From Cruorifilaria tuberocauda (lineage: Eukaryota > Nematoda > Chromadorea > Rhabditida > Onchocercidae), in NCBI GenBank assembly GCA_013365365.1, contig JABVXU010000486.1, forward strand, positions 1 through 40,243: a stretch of DNA of 40,243 nt, in the 5' to 3' direction. This document shows, in pieces, positions 1 to 12,500 of the stretch (the first letter of the stretch is position 1; each line of letters begins with the position of its first letter). Both the position numbers and the translations under genes were made by a program. The notes under the pieces were generated by a model, which did no database searches, was not told the DNA's origin, and saw only the letters and a list, made by a program, of their open reading frames with translations.

Positions 1-1118
1 TCTATCTTCATAAAATTGATAATTGAAATTTAGTTTCGAGAGAATTCTCGACAAATTCTTGCAGTGACCAATTCTTCATTCAGCATTCTATCATATTCTA
101 TCAAATTATCAAGTTATAAAATATATCATGGTTTTATTTTTTAACTGATAAAATTTAATCTTTAAAATTTAAAATTTTACTAGAAATCGATCTTTTTCAG
201 CAAGTTTTATATTAAATCATTTTAAAAATTATGGATTATGGATTGTGAAAACGTGAAACTGAACACATGGCATGAAGCTAATTTTATGCTTAATTTTATA
301 ATTAATGCTGTATGGTCGCATGTTGAAATAAATTTACTAAGATTTTTTACTGTATTGAAATTATATACAAATTTATATACTTCAGATTTTCCTGTATACT
401 GCCGTTCAAGTCCAAGTGATCAAATGTTTTGTAAATGATAAATTTACGATTTAAACAGCGAATCACGTATCTTATTATTAATAATGAGCTGATAAAAGCA
501 CAGGAAATATTGAAAGTGTCATGCGAAGTGAGAATATTGTCCGCAAGAAATGTTTACTTCATTTAAGCAATTTTCTCATCAATTTAGAAGTGAAATTATT
601 ATTTGGATGAGAAATTAAATTTTATACTTGTTTATTACTATTTATTAATTAAAAAAAAACTGTTAATTTATCATTGGAAACCATTTAACACTCTAATCAA
701 CAAAAGCAATAAATGAAGCGGAAAGATATAAGTCATTAAAATATCTTAATTATACCACTCAAGCTTTCAATAAAATAACACAAATAGATAACCTGAAATT
801 GAAAACAAAGTAATTGGCATGGATATTCAGAAATTTTCCCAAGTATAGAAGTAGATCGCAATCATCTTTCAAACATTTGAGACTTAATTACAACACAATT
901 AACAATACACGTTGATAATAATTTTAATTTTAATTAATTTTCAATTCGAAATAATCATTCGTTCATTATCAACATGTCTAGTTGTACTTATTATAACGAA
1001 GGGAAGAAAAAGTTACTCATTTCATGGTACTATATTACTCTGAATCCTTGGAATATTTGATTCTTAAATAAAACTATTGATGTTGACTGTAACAAGATGA
1101 GGGTTGATGATTGTAGCA

Positions 1119-1138
1119 AACAGATGGTGCCATCTGTT
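1119..1138. promoter_or_regulatory. Inverted pair of CAGATGG E-boxes
   Basis: Two 9-base arms, AACAGATGG and CCATCTGTT, are separated by TG. Each arm contains a CANNTG E-box of the CAGATG type preferred by proneural bHLH factors. It lies about 3.7 kb upstream of a gene expected to be neuronal. A regulatory role is inference only. Confidence 0.3.
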
Positions 1139-1363
1139 AGATCATTAACTGATACGATCTTGCATTAATTCATATTGGTAAGATTAGTTGCATTAATTTG
1201 CAACATTACATATAACTTCTGTCATTATATAATTTCTGATTTCAAGTATTCCAGTATTCTATAGCGTAATAAGTTAACGATCGTCGCGATTATATGCCTC
1301 CTATCATGTAACTTAAATTTTTTATAGATAGTTATTGACTTTGTAAGAATCTATTGTGTTTCT

Positions 1364-1387
1364 TAGTTTCTTACTTGTAAGAAACTA
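1364..1387. repeat. Short perfect inverted repeat, 11-base arms
   Basis: TAGTTTCTTAC and GTAAGAAACTA are separated by TT. The palindrome sits within imperfect copies of TTGTAAGAATCTA-like sequence spanning about 1340-1412. Function unknown. Confidence 0.7.
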
Positions 1388-2080
1388 GTTGTGTTTGTAA
1401 AAATCTAGCTAAGAGGTCTAGTTTGTTTGTGACAATCATTCTATAACAAACTATCATATCTCAAATACACTTACTTCTCTTCTCTGTACTATGAAAAAAC
1501 AAAATCTTTTCAATATTTCAAATATCAATTTTTGTTTAAAATATTCATTTGGTTCCATTTTAGCATTTCCATAATTTATCATTAATTCTTCCAGGAAAAA
1601 AAAAATGAGCACTAAAGTGGAACGTTCAAAATTGCTATTCTTTTGCTGCAATTATTCAAATGGGAAAAAAAAAAACTATCTGGAATAGAATAAAATTCAG
1701 CAATTACACTTTACTTATCCTCTAGAAATTTATTTTTTCATTTACTTCAACAAGTAATTACTTTAATTAATTAGTTTCACGTATAGCTAAAAAATAAAAT
1801 ACATTTTTACTTTGAGAATGCCGGATAGAGATGAATCGAAGGCCATAATATAAGATAGGATTTTCATTCATCGATAAGCTTCATCCATCGTAAAAATGAA
1901 AGCATCAATTGATTTTGCTTCCTTCCTTTACTGCTATTGAATATATCGTTGGTCATCGATTGTCCATTGAATAAAATCAAGCAATTTGGTCTATAGCAGG
2001 AATAAAGTAATAACTCTTACTGCATTGCATGCATTGCACTAATAAATGTCTAAATCTTCTCTACTCCTTCTCTAAAAGCT

Positions 2081-2170
2081 ACGTGTATGCATGCATGTAT
2101 GTGCGTGTCTGCGTGTATGTATGTGCGTGTCTCTTTGCGTGTCTGTGTGTATGTATTTATATGTCTGTCA
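2081..2170. repeat. Imperfect TG/TATG microsatellite
   Basis: Alternating GTGTATGT-type units interrupted by CTCT and CTGC. Apparent open frames through it are repeat artefacts. Confidence 0.85.
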
Positions 2171-2477
2171 CATCCCTATCCTTTTTTGGTTATTATTCCT
2201 TAATGAAGAAATTTTATCGATATTTTTTTTTTTTGCTTTTGCTATAATTTAGTAAAACAAATCGTTTCTTTTTCTTTTAAATCTTTATTTTTTCTAATAA
2301 TCCTTTTAAAATCTTACTTTAACTTATTTTAACTTTAATTTTAACTTTTTTCCTACTTTAACTATCTAGCATGCTAATACTATTATATTATTCAAATTCA
2401 GTATTTATGGTGAGAGAAGAGAAAAAATCCAATTCTTCAGTGTCATTCTTCGATTCTTTCGAATTTAATGACAGAGA

Positions 2478-2579
2478 CATGCATACACATACACCCACAC
2501 ACACATACATACACGTATATACTACAATTAGAAGACACACACATACACGCACATGCACATGCGAATACTCACAGATACA

Positions 2580-2648
<69 letters not shown>

Positions 2649-2655
2649 ACACATA
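2478..2655. repeat. AC microsatellite with pure (AC)32 core at 2581-2644
   Basis: An imperfect ACAT/ACAC zone leads into 64 bases of uninterrupted AC. Open frames encoding His-Thr or Cys-Val strings on both strands here are artefacts of the repeat. The tract should be length-polymorphic. Confidence 0.97.
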
Positions 2656-4312
2656 TAGCATTTGGTTTTGCATTTTAATTTGAAAATGCATATAATGAGA
2701 AGTAAGGATGTAAGTGTGATGTATAGAAAGATTTTCCTCGTTTTTTTTCTTCAAGATTTTGTAAAGTGTTTTATGTTATTGAAAATTAAGCCTGAACATA
2801 TGCACCTATACATTCTTTCATTTGTGTTTGCAGAAGAGAATGGTGATAAGTAATATGTTTATCATTACAGAAATGATTAGATTCTATGGAACAGGTTTTT
2901 TTTTTTGAGAACATGCTACACCAACCATTTCTTCGTGTTGTTTCAATTTCGAGTTTTTTGAAACACTTATCATCTGTTTAATCTTTTATCTATTTTGTAC
3001 AATTTTGTCATGATTGACTTATGCAATTTAGCGTATTTTTGAGAATATTTCGATTATGTGAAAAATGATGAAATTAAAATGATGTGACATATGAAGTATT
3101 TCTTTTGCTTTTTATTTTCTTTTTTCTTTTTCCTCTTTTTTTTCTTCACTCACTTAAATTTTCCACTTAATTTTTTTTTCAAATTTGCAATCGTATACAT
3201 ATTATCTAAACGAAAATTTACTCTCACTTCTTTTAAATCATTTTTAAAGTTTCGAATTTTTTTCGTGTAATTTCAAATATTTGATAGAATAGTTTTAGAA
3301 TGGATAGTTGAATTTCGTTGAAGGAAAATATATCATAGTACTTCTCGTAGAATGATTTGGGATTTCCAAATTGCTCTTTCATCCTCTATCTGCAAAAAAC
3401 GATTTACTGGGATAATCTTTCTATTTGCAAAATTGTTAATAGTTTTTATCGGTATCGGTATTGTAATAATTTGTCATTGATAAATTGTTCGTCTGATCGT
3501 ACTGACAGATAAGTACCAAAGCAATTGATGTAGTATTTATTGCAAGTTACAAGTACTTCTACTTCATTTGATAATTATTTTAATTAATACTTTACCATAT
3601 TTTGTGAGATAGAATTGCTATATGATATGATACGTGATGTTGTTAGGATTAAAATATATTAACTTTTCAATTGTTGGAAATCCAACTAATATTATTAAGT
3701 TTTATTTGTCGGAATTTTCCATAAAATTTGGGTCGATCTAAATTGAGAAATATAATAACTTTAAATGCATATATAAAATGAAATTTTTACGAATGGGAGA
3801 TAAAATGAAATGTGCTAAAACTATTAAAATGTATTATTAATGTTTGTGTAACCATTTTTACTTTTTAAATTGCTCTATTTTATCATATTTTTCCTCAAAT
3901 TTACCCTTTCATACTTCACAATAAATTTGAAATATTTGCTTGGCGTTATAGTTATTTCAGCGGAATGAACTGATCTGTTGATTGATATAAATAGCTATAA
4001 CTGATTGCAGTTTTTTTTTTCAATACTGCCAATGTTAGCAAATTCCTGCATTCTTTTCGTTATTTTTTTTTGTGTGTGAGAACAATTCAATATATTCTGA
4101 TGCATAAGATCATTTATATTGGTATTATTGTACACTGTTGAATTATTGATCAATGAAGAATGAAAAATTGGAAAGAACAAAATATGATACAAATATATTG
4201 AGGAAATTTGACAACTATAAATAGATCTTTAAAAGATATTTGCGGTAGTTAGATTAGCATTCTGTGATAAGCACAAAAATAAGTTCAAAGGGCTATTATT
4301 ATATACTGTTCA

Positions 4313-4336
4313 ACTTATAATATATATATATATATA
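4313..4336. repeat. TA-dinucleotide run
   Basis: A short run of alternating T and A just before a long T tract and a TTCAG. Confidence 0.8.
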
Positions 4337-4338
4337 AA

Positions 4339-4357
4339 TTTTTTTTTTCACTTCAGG
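4339..4357 (+). promoter_or_regulatory. Candidate 3' splice / spliced-leader acceptor upstream of rpm-1
   Basis: A ten-base T tract followed by CACTTCAG/G is the best acceptor-like signal in the 600 bases before the ATG at 4870. It could receive a spliced leader or end an upstream non-coding intron, giving roughly 510 bases of 5' untranslated sequence. It does not open a frame joining to the coding region. Confidence 0.3.
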
Positions 4358-4513
4358 ATGATGAACTTAGATAGTTGAAAGAAGCTGGCGAACGAATTTC
4401 ATGAACTAATATTGTAATGAATCATGTATTCATGTAATCATGTATTCTGATAAAATGTAGACAAGCAGCTTGATAAGAACGCTAACAAGATGTCATACTT
4501 TTTGAGAAATTTT

Positions 4514-4555
4514 GATCTTGGTGAATCGCATACAAGCTGCGCTTCACCAAATATC
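4514..4555. other. Strong 42-base hairpin upstream of rpm-1
   Basis: TTGGTGAATCGCA pairs with TGCGCTTCACCAA around a seven-base loop (TACAAGC) with a single T/C mismatch. GAT/ATC pairing extends the base past a small internal loop. The stem is more GC-rich than its surroundings and lies about 315 bases before the start codon. Confidence 0.75.
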
Positions 4556-4869
4556 TCACTATATCCATCAAAAGAAAACAGTAATATTTCTTTTTTGAAA
4601 TTATTATTGTTTAAAATTATTCCATTATTGCTATTAATATTAATTTAATCATACAATGCTATAGGAGTTCTCAGGCAGTAAAGTCTTGGCAGGTTTTATA
4701 GCATTTTCTTCAATTCGTAGACATCTGATTATTGAAATGTTGTAACAAATATTTATTGTTTCTCTTATAACTTATAAAAAAAACATCAATTACAAACAAA
4801 ATATAAAAAATGCAATATTAAGAATACTATGTAAAAGTATTAATTATACACATTTTCATTTCCCATTCC

Positions 4870-6516
4870 ATGAATCAAATAATAGAGATTGTAGATTTCG
4901 TACATCCAAAGATAACATCATATCAATATGCTCAATTATTGAAATATTGCGCAAAACTTCCACAGGGTGGTCATATTTTACGGTTTTCAACTGTTCGTCA
5001 ACGATCTATTTCTGCACTCACGGATTTTGAAAGTAAGTGGCTTAAATAGAGTTTTTAAATTTCGACGACTACAGAGATCAGTTAATAAACACATATTAAA
5101 ATTGATGTGTGAGAGTTTTTTTTAATAAAATAATACTTATCTCAGAAGATTTAGAATCACTGATTTAAACTGTGAGATATTTCAGCTGAAGCTGGTTGGG
5201 AAGGTGATCGTTTTCGAGTAATGATTGTGGGTGAGGAAAGGCGAGGTAATGATGGAACGGATCATGGATTTCAGACAGCTTCACTAGATCTAACACCTTA
5301 CTTAGAGATTCTTGCAACTCCTTCAACTTTTGGAATGGTCGCTATTGCTCGAGCTATTATTTTAAAGTCAGCTTTGCTTAGAAAAATTCTCATTTTTTAA
5401 ATTGATATCTTAAAAATTGCAGTTAAAATTTCATTATCTAGGAGTTTTCGGAATCGTGCTAACTGGAAAGTTTCCATTGGAAATATATTTTAGGATTTCA
5501 TTTTCAGGTATGCTCCATTTCTGAAAGTAACCCTTTCATCATTTGACAATAATCGAATTGATCCTCAACTCGTTGTAGAAGTCGAATGCAAGGATGAATG
5601 TTTGGAAAAAGTAAACAAACATTGGTTTGGATAAAATAGTCGTAGATTGTTTGGAAAAAAAAGATTGTGCAATTATTTATAAGAATTTTTCTTTGATATT
5701 TCAGATCCCAGGTGGTGGAAATGAAATAGTATTACTGGGATTGAAATGCATGTTTTCGGTATTGTACCAATTAAACAAACGTGAATCAGAGCTTTGTGCT
5801 GAAGCTCTTACCTCTTTACTTCATTTACTAGAACATATCCCAATAGATACTTTAGCCAATGAAGCTTACACTTCAGTACAAAGCATGTTTACCATGCTTT
5901 ATCAATTAAGGATGGAAGGTTTGTTGAAATTTGAAAATTTTGATAATCTTAATGAAATTTGAACTTTTATGTCGTTAAGATTTTTTACGAAAGCGTATTT
6001 CGCAAAAAGTTTTCGTTTTTTATTGTTCTCACGAATGTATGTTAATGATTATAATCATTTTTCTACTCTTTTTGTTGTCATTTTTTGTTTCTCTATTTAA
6101 AAAATATTTTTCTTGAATTATTGGAATTTTAATATCAAAATCGTTTTATCCCAGTAGAGGCGGATGACTTCTAACAATATTTTCTTCAAATATATTTCTT
6201 GAATTTTAATTACTTTATATCTGCAAGATATTGAAATGAAAAATATTTTATACCGAAATAAAGTACTGGAATAAAATTCTAGTCAGATTTCAGGCTGTGC
6301 CGAAGTATCAGCAAAAGCAGTATCATGCATGATTGCTTTGGCAATTGCTTATGGTGCTCCTGAATTCATCCTTTCATCGGTAGCTACTCTGCTGTGTGAT
6401 AAACTCAATAGCTTACCAACTGACACAAGTATATTGATCGAAATACCCGAAAATTATCAGAAATTAGCTAACTTGGTACGACGAGCATTACTTCGAAACA
6501 GTAATGAGCCAGGATG
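4870..6516 (+). other. rpm-1: rpm-1 exons 1-5: helical N-terminal region (residues 1-294)
   Basis: Exons: 4870-5032, 5186-5366, 5508-5610, 5705-5918, 6294-6516. Exon 4 has an Ala/Leu-rich helical stretch ([17 protein letters not shown]) that aligns loosely with the vertebrate segment before the first RCC1-like block. Exons 1-3 are less conserved, and I place them only because their phases and splice sites connect to exon 4. Vertebrate proteins begin with a longer low-complexity leader that is not seen here. Exon 5 ends in a GGATG/GTAAAT donor. Confidence 0.8.
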
Positions 6517-9500
6517 GTAAATGTTAGAAGATTTTATAGAATTAAATTCTACATTCATACTCTACTCTTCACTCTCATTTTTTAATTGGCGCAAAGTGAA
6601 GATAGTGGAGTCGAAAAGATATCAGTTCGTTATTGTAATATAAGTGCGAATTTTTCGAAGTTTATTTTAGTACCGGTGATTGGTGGTCGCATTGTGTGAC
6701 GGAACATGCTGTATTATCATCCTTTGATGTACGAATACCAGATGATATCCTTCCAGATACTCCAGATGATCGTCGACTTACCGGAGCAATTGCCTCTGAT
6801 GGTACGAATGAAAATGGTTTTGCAAAATTCTGCATGATCCAAAAAGTTTTCATGCTTAGAGTTTTTCAGAGGAAATTACAAATTTATTGTGTCTAAGACA
6901 TTTCTTAAGTTCTTTTCAAACTTCTAGTAAAATAAACTTCATTTTTTGAAGGAGAATATGTATATGTTCTTGCTTGTTATGGTTTGTTTAAATATGGCAC
7001 AGGTCTGGCGGAAACCATTGAAGGAAAATTATATGCTTCCAATGGTGATTTGAAGGCAAAGTAAGTTTTTGTAATTTTCTGAGGAAACTTTTTCCTTTCT
7101 AATTTAGCAATGCTTCAAATATGCACTGAAAACTGTAGCTTGTCAGTAGTTGTCTCATTTATATGAAAATTTTTTGAACATTTCGATCTTTCAGCAAGGG
7201 TTCTTGGCTAGCAGTATGTAATGGTGCTTTATATCTCCGGAGGCGTCAATCATCACGTATGTGGGTGATTGATATTAATACTCTACGTGAAATCGGAGAA
7301 ATCATGCTACATACAAGTGTCAGTTCAGGTATCCTTAATTAAAATTTGCTTTTTTTGACCGTTGGAAGCGACCGATCAGGTTTTATCGGACAGAATTAGA
7401 TGCAGGTTTTATTCTCAATCAGAGCTATTTAATTTTTATCTTTGATTATCAGCTCATTTAATTTTACTTATTTTGATCTTCTTTATCGGGGAAACGATGA
7501 CGCTATGTGTTCTCTTACTTTTTTTATTTTTTGATTTACGTTTTGACTGATTTTTATTCTCGCTATAACTCCAGTAATTCAGGTACCATTTTCACCGATG
7601 GTACAACTTTCTATCAAGCCACTGTGGATGAACAATGGATGTTAGCGGTATATTTTGATAATTGATCTCAAGTTATATTATTCTTGAAAACGGCAAAAAA
7701 CGTAGTAGCAAAACTTAATTTCATTTCTAGGTTACTCCGCTGGATGATTCATTCACTCCAGTTCGAGATCTTCGACAGAGTCAAAAATTTCGCCTTGCCG
7801 AATTAAATTATGTTGCCGTCGGTGAAACATATCCGATACCACATGAATTACCTCTAATCCTTCCCAAATCTTTGCAAGGTTGATTCGCATAGATCATATT
7901 TTTAAATTAGAATAACATGCACTTTTCAAAAATGATAACATGCGAGCACCCGGACCGTCAGAAAAATAAAAAATAGAAGAAAGTGATTTGGATTCAGATT
8001 AAATAACAAGATTTTTGATGTTATTTGCTGAAATTTGAATACATCAGGTACTTTAGGTATGGAATTAAAAAAAAAAATAATCAATTAATTTAAAAGTCCT
8101 TTTTTTAGCCCAGGCATCGGATTTACAAATGAATCGAGATATAGCATTATTACTTGCAAGGAATGGAAAAGTCTATTATGCTGGTGATGGTACACGCTTA
8201 GGTTTGCAGGTAGACAACGATGTAAATTCCGGAATGTTCACTAATCAGCATCTGAAATTTCGCTCAAAATTTTCAAAACTGCTCTTTTTTTATTCTAATT
8301 CAATTCGTAAATTGTAACGTAAATTCGATTAAATTTTTGTCTTAGTAGTGTTTGGTATTTTAGAATGCTGGATGCAATTGGATGAAGCTAATTTTGCCGG
8401 AATCAATAGTTTCAATAGCGGTTGGCTTTGACACGGAAACAATTGTCTTACGTTCTGGATCCGGACACTTGTGGATCGCTGGTGTAGGGCCTGATGCGGT
8501 ATGCCAAGGTAGTCCAGCTGCTGGTCGTTTTCAAAAACAGGAAGCTGGCTCAGCGGCTCTCAAATTGAGAAAATTTCAAAATCTGAGCAGGTAAAAGATA
8601 TTTCGAATATTTTTGCTCTCAGCCTATCAATATTGATTAAATAATGATAATGAATTCATCTGACTTATTAATATAATCTTCGAGTAGTAATATGATAAGA
8701 TTTACTTTAAATATGTACTTCCACGAAAACTTTCGTTCAAATCATGTTAACGTGGACTTTTCATATGCATTCCATACAAAAGATTTTGTTTGATTATGCC
8801 AAAAGTCGTTGAGTTCAGAAAGCGTTGCTTATCAGTGGCGTTATCGACCGGATGCATAGCATATGTGATGGATAATGGAAAGGCATATGTTTGTGGCCGA
8901 CATACAATGCAGTGTCATCCTGAAACCGGACATATTTATGGCTTGGAAAATGTACAGTTGGCATCGATAGCTCTTGGCAAAACCCATGCTGTCGCAATTA
9001 CGCGTCATGGCCATTTATATACATGGGGCTTGAATAATCTCAATCAGTGTGGTAGAATTGAGGTGCATTCTTGAAATGATAATTATTCGAAAAAACTAAT
9101 ATATGTTATTAACAATTGCATGAGAATGCAAGCATCAGGAAATTAATTATCAAGAAAAAAGATTAAAATGAAGATATAATCTGATGTATAGGCTTTAACA
9201 ATAACATGAACCATAATGATGGTATAGATTGATTAAATAGTAATAAATTTTTAGTCCTACATGCATCTAGAAGCTGCTAACGAAGTAGACAAGAATGAAC
9301 TGTCTAAAAAAACAAAAGCGGACGAAGTAGAACAAAATTCGTACTGTCTTCCTAATGAACATCTTTGGATTAAAGATTTTGCTTCTATCTGTTTGAAATG
9401 TGGCAAATGTTCGGCACGTGGAAATCGGTAATGCAATAATTATAATTTTGAATTTTTTGGCATAATTTTAAAAATTTAGATCGTTTTTTCTCTGTTTCTG

Positions 9501-12500
9501 AAAATATTCCTGAAGTTGATTGATCATTTTCTAAAGTTTTGCGAGAAAGAGTTATTTAGATGTGCACCAATAAGGAGTGATGCGAAAGGAACGCCATGTA
9601 CATGCGGAGAAGGTGAAACATGTTGCTTGAGGTTAAAATTTTTTTTTGTCTTAAATTTGAATTGAGATTTTTTCACGCTCTAAATGAATAATCATTTCTC
9701 TGATCCGGAATTAAGGTATATTAGTAGAGGACAAAAAGCAAGTATTTGATAATTTTTTGATTTATCGTTTCTATTCCTATTTTTTTTATCTTTGTAAAAA
9801 AAACAGTTTGCACGTTTGTGAATGAAATAGCCTGAAAAAGTGAAACAGAAATTAACCCTATCCAGGTGTGGTTTGTGTCGTGCATGTGGTGAATTTGTTG
9901 CTGATGCTTTCGATCGAGACATTCGAGCAGTACCACCGGGAGCAGCACTTCCACCATCTCGTTTGATCCTGCAGAGAGATAGTTCTGAAACCAAGGTAAA
10001 TCTTGTAAATAATGAATATGGATTCAATGAAACGATGAGTATAAATTTAAAATAAATTTTTCATTAATTAAAGTTTTATATTTATTAATATATTTCTAAT
10101 TTCATGCTCAAAATTGTTTATTTGAACTTATTTCATCTAATCTAAATTGCAAATACAATCTTTATAAATTCAGGTTTCATCCGTATGTTGTGGCAATTAT
10201 CACACTGTTGTATTAGCAGCTGATCGACAGGTCTTCACTTTTGGATCAAATTGTCACGGACAGCTGGGTGTTGGTCATGTAAGAAAATGCATTGGTCCAC
10301 ATAAGGTTGGTTTTTTAGTCATGAAAACAATAATCAATTCGTAGAATAACTTGATAAATTGATAAATTGTTGTTTTTTCTCTATATTTCAGTAATAATTG
10401 ATTCAAATGTAGAATTGTTAGATAAAATCGACTCATCTGTCAAATATCCATTCTTCAATCTATTTCTTCTATTAAATACTGAAAGGAAAATGTTTTTTAT
10501 TGGTGAAAAATTTATTTTGCATTATATATAATCAACTTTAAATGAATGTAAAAAAAATTTAGTACTTTTAGGTAAATCTACCAGGTAAAGTTCAGGTAGT
10601 TCAAATTGCTGCTGGCTCGAATCATACAGTATTACGTACAGCTGATGGATCTGTAATCACATTTGGTGCCCATAGACAGGGTCAGCTTGCTAGGTAATTG
10701 AAATTTTAATTTTGATATTGAAAATTTTTTAAATAATTCGAAATAAATAATAATTTAGAGAAGGTAATGAAAAAAATTGGTTTGCGGTGCCATCATTTGT
10801 GGAAGGATATGGTCGTGGAAATGGTACTGTTGCAACATGGATTGGTGCATCCGGCGATACTACTCTGATTCATAGTCAAATTCGTATTTATAGCAATGAT
10901 ATCATTTCTGATTGTCAGGTAAATGCTACGCTTTTTATCCTAGGATTTTAAAAGCAAGGAATTTCATTAATAAGTTAATTATATCCAACTATATCAAGTG
11001 GGTGAAAATAAAAGTACATATCCTATGGTGGAGATCGTTAATCCACTCAAAATAAGTGCTGCTTACTTAGCATATTCGGTAAATAACCTTAGGGATTTCG
11101 AAATTAATTAATCATGTAGTTACAGATATCAGTCGGCAATCGCTTTGTATTCGCTTCTCAATATTTTGAATATTGTTAATAAAATTATCAATCACTTATA
11201 AGAATTCCACTGATATTAATAAGAATATATTTTTAATCATGAGAATATTTGGAGAGGAATAGATCCACTGATATTACTAAAAACTAGACAAAACAGCTTA
11301 GCGGATCTTTTTATAACTAAAATCTTAAAAATTAGTTATTGTATTTGATAGATTTTAAACGTTTAAAAGTTAGAAGTAAAGTACATTAAGATTTTTTGTA
11401 TGTGCAAACAAAGTAAATACACTTATACGCATAAAGTAAATACACTTATACGCATAAAATACGATATATATTATATAAATGCAAATATACATTTAACAGT
11501 TCAAAAATAACCTTTGAGTTTCTGAATTGTACTATTTTTTATCACCTTTAAACAATCTCATCTTATTTCCTTAATTGCAGATGGTTGCAGATAGTGAAAC
11601 GATAATGATATTTCCGAATCAGATTGGAAAAAATTACATGGCAATACGACGTAAATTTAATACCTTTTACCAATATTCACTGGGTACTGAAGGTCTCTAT
11701 ACTAAGTATGCTACTTTTGTTTCTGAAATATTCAGTGCTATCACTTTTCTTTCATTTTAGAGTTCTGATCCAATTTTCTGTATAGGTTTTTGTAAACTAT
11801 TTAACTTGTCATAATTTTAATTACCATATATCTCATTAACTATATCAATTTCAATTACGATTTAATTATATATCTCATCAAATACCTGGTTATTCTGATG
11901 AGTAACTTATTTACTAAATGTTTTTTTCTGAACTATATACTTATTTTTTATCCAATCATTATTACTTTCAATTTCGCTTTGTCATTCTTAAATATTGAAA
12001 ATGGTAAGGAAACTTATAGCTGGTGCTTGGAATCGAAATATAATTTATTGTGGGGCTTTAATACTGCTGAAATGCGTATCAGATCGATTACCGATTGTAT
12101 TCCAATTTCTAATAAAAAATTGGAATCAGATGCCATTTTTGATCAGACCTTGGAAGAGATCGTCAAAGAAATTAGATTTCTTCGTGTACCAGAATTTATC
12201 ATTCCAATATCGAACGATGCAAGTTTACCTATCAAACAAGTTGCTATGAATCTTTTTGGAATCGCTTATGCTACAACGATACTTGAAAGCAAACGATCAT
12301 CTGGACAAAAGGTTCGCAAAAGAAACATTAAATTTAAATTTTGAGAGGAAAAGAAAAGCAACTCATGATATGATTGTTACATGATGTTTTTGAAATTTTA
12401 GGGCAATGAACTTATTACCAATCTAAAAGCATCAAATTTGATTGGTACTGTAAATGGACGAAATTTATCATGTGGTTATCAGCGTATCAATCGTTTTGAT

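Larger units (their letters stand above)
1..4869. other. Upstream intergenic region without a supported protein gene
   Basis: AT-rich, with only short open frames lacking recognisable motifs. It contains two dinucleotide-repeat zones, several small inverted repeats and oligo-A/T tracts, listed separately. Promoter and 5' untranslated parts of the rpm-1 gene presumably lie here, but no nematode core promoter can be identified by eye. An upstream non-coding exon cannot be excluded. Confidence 0.6.

Noticed and set aside
238..438. 66-codon open frame near the window start
   Set aside because: Its composition is typical of AT-rich non-coding DNA, it has no recognisable motif, and it cannot be joined to a neighbour with good splice sites.
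2371..2754. Several open frames on both strands encoding His-Thr or Cys-Val repeats
   Set aside because: They are produced by the AC microsatellite and have no supporting codon pattern or motif.
9692..10027. 111-codon minus-strand open frame
   Set aside because: It overlaps rpm-1 exon 16 on the opposite strand and reads through intron sequence; no homology is recognised.
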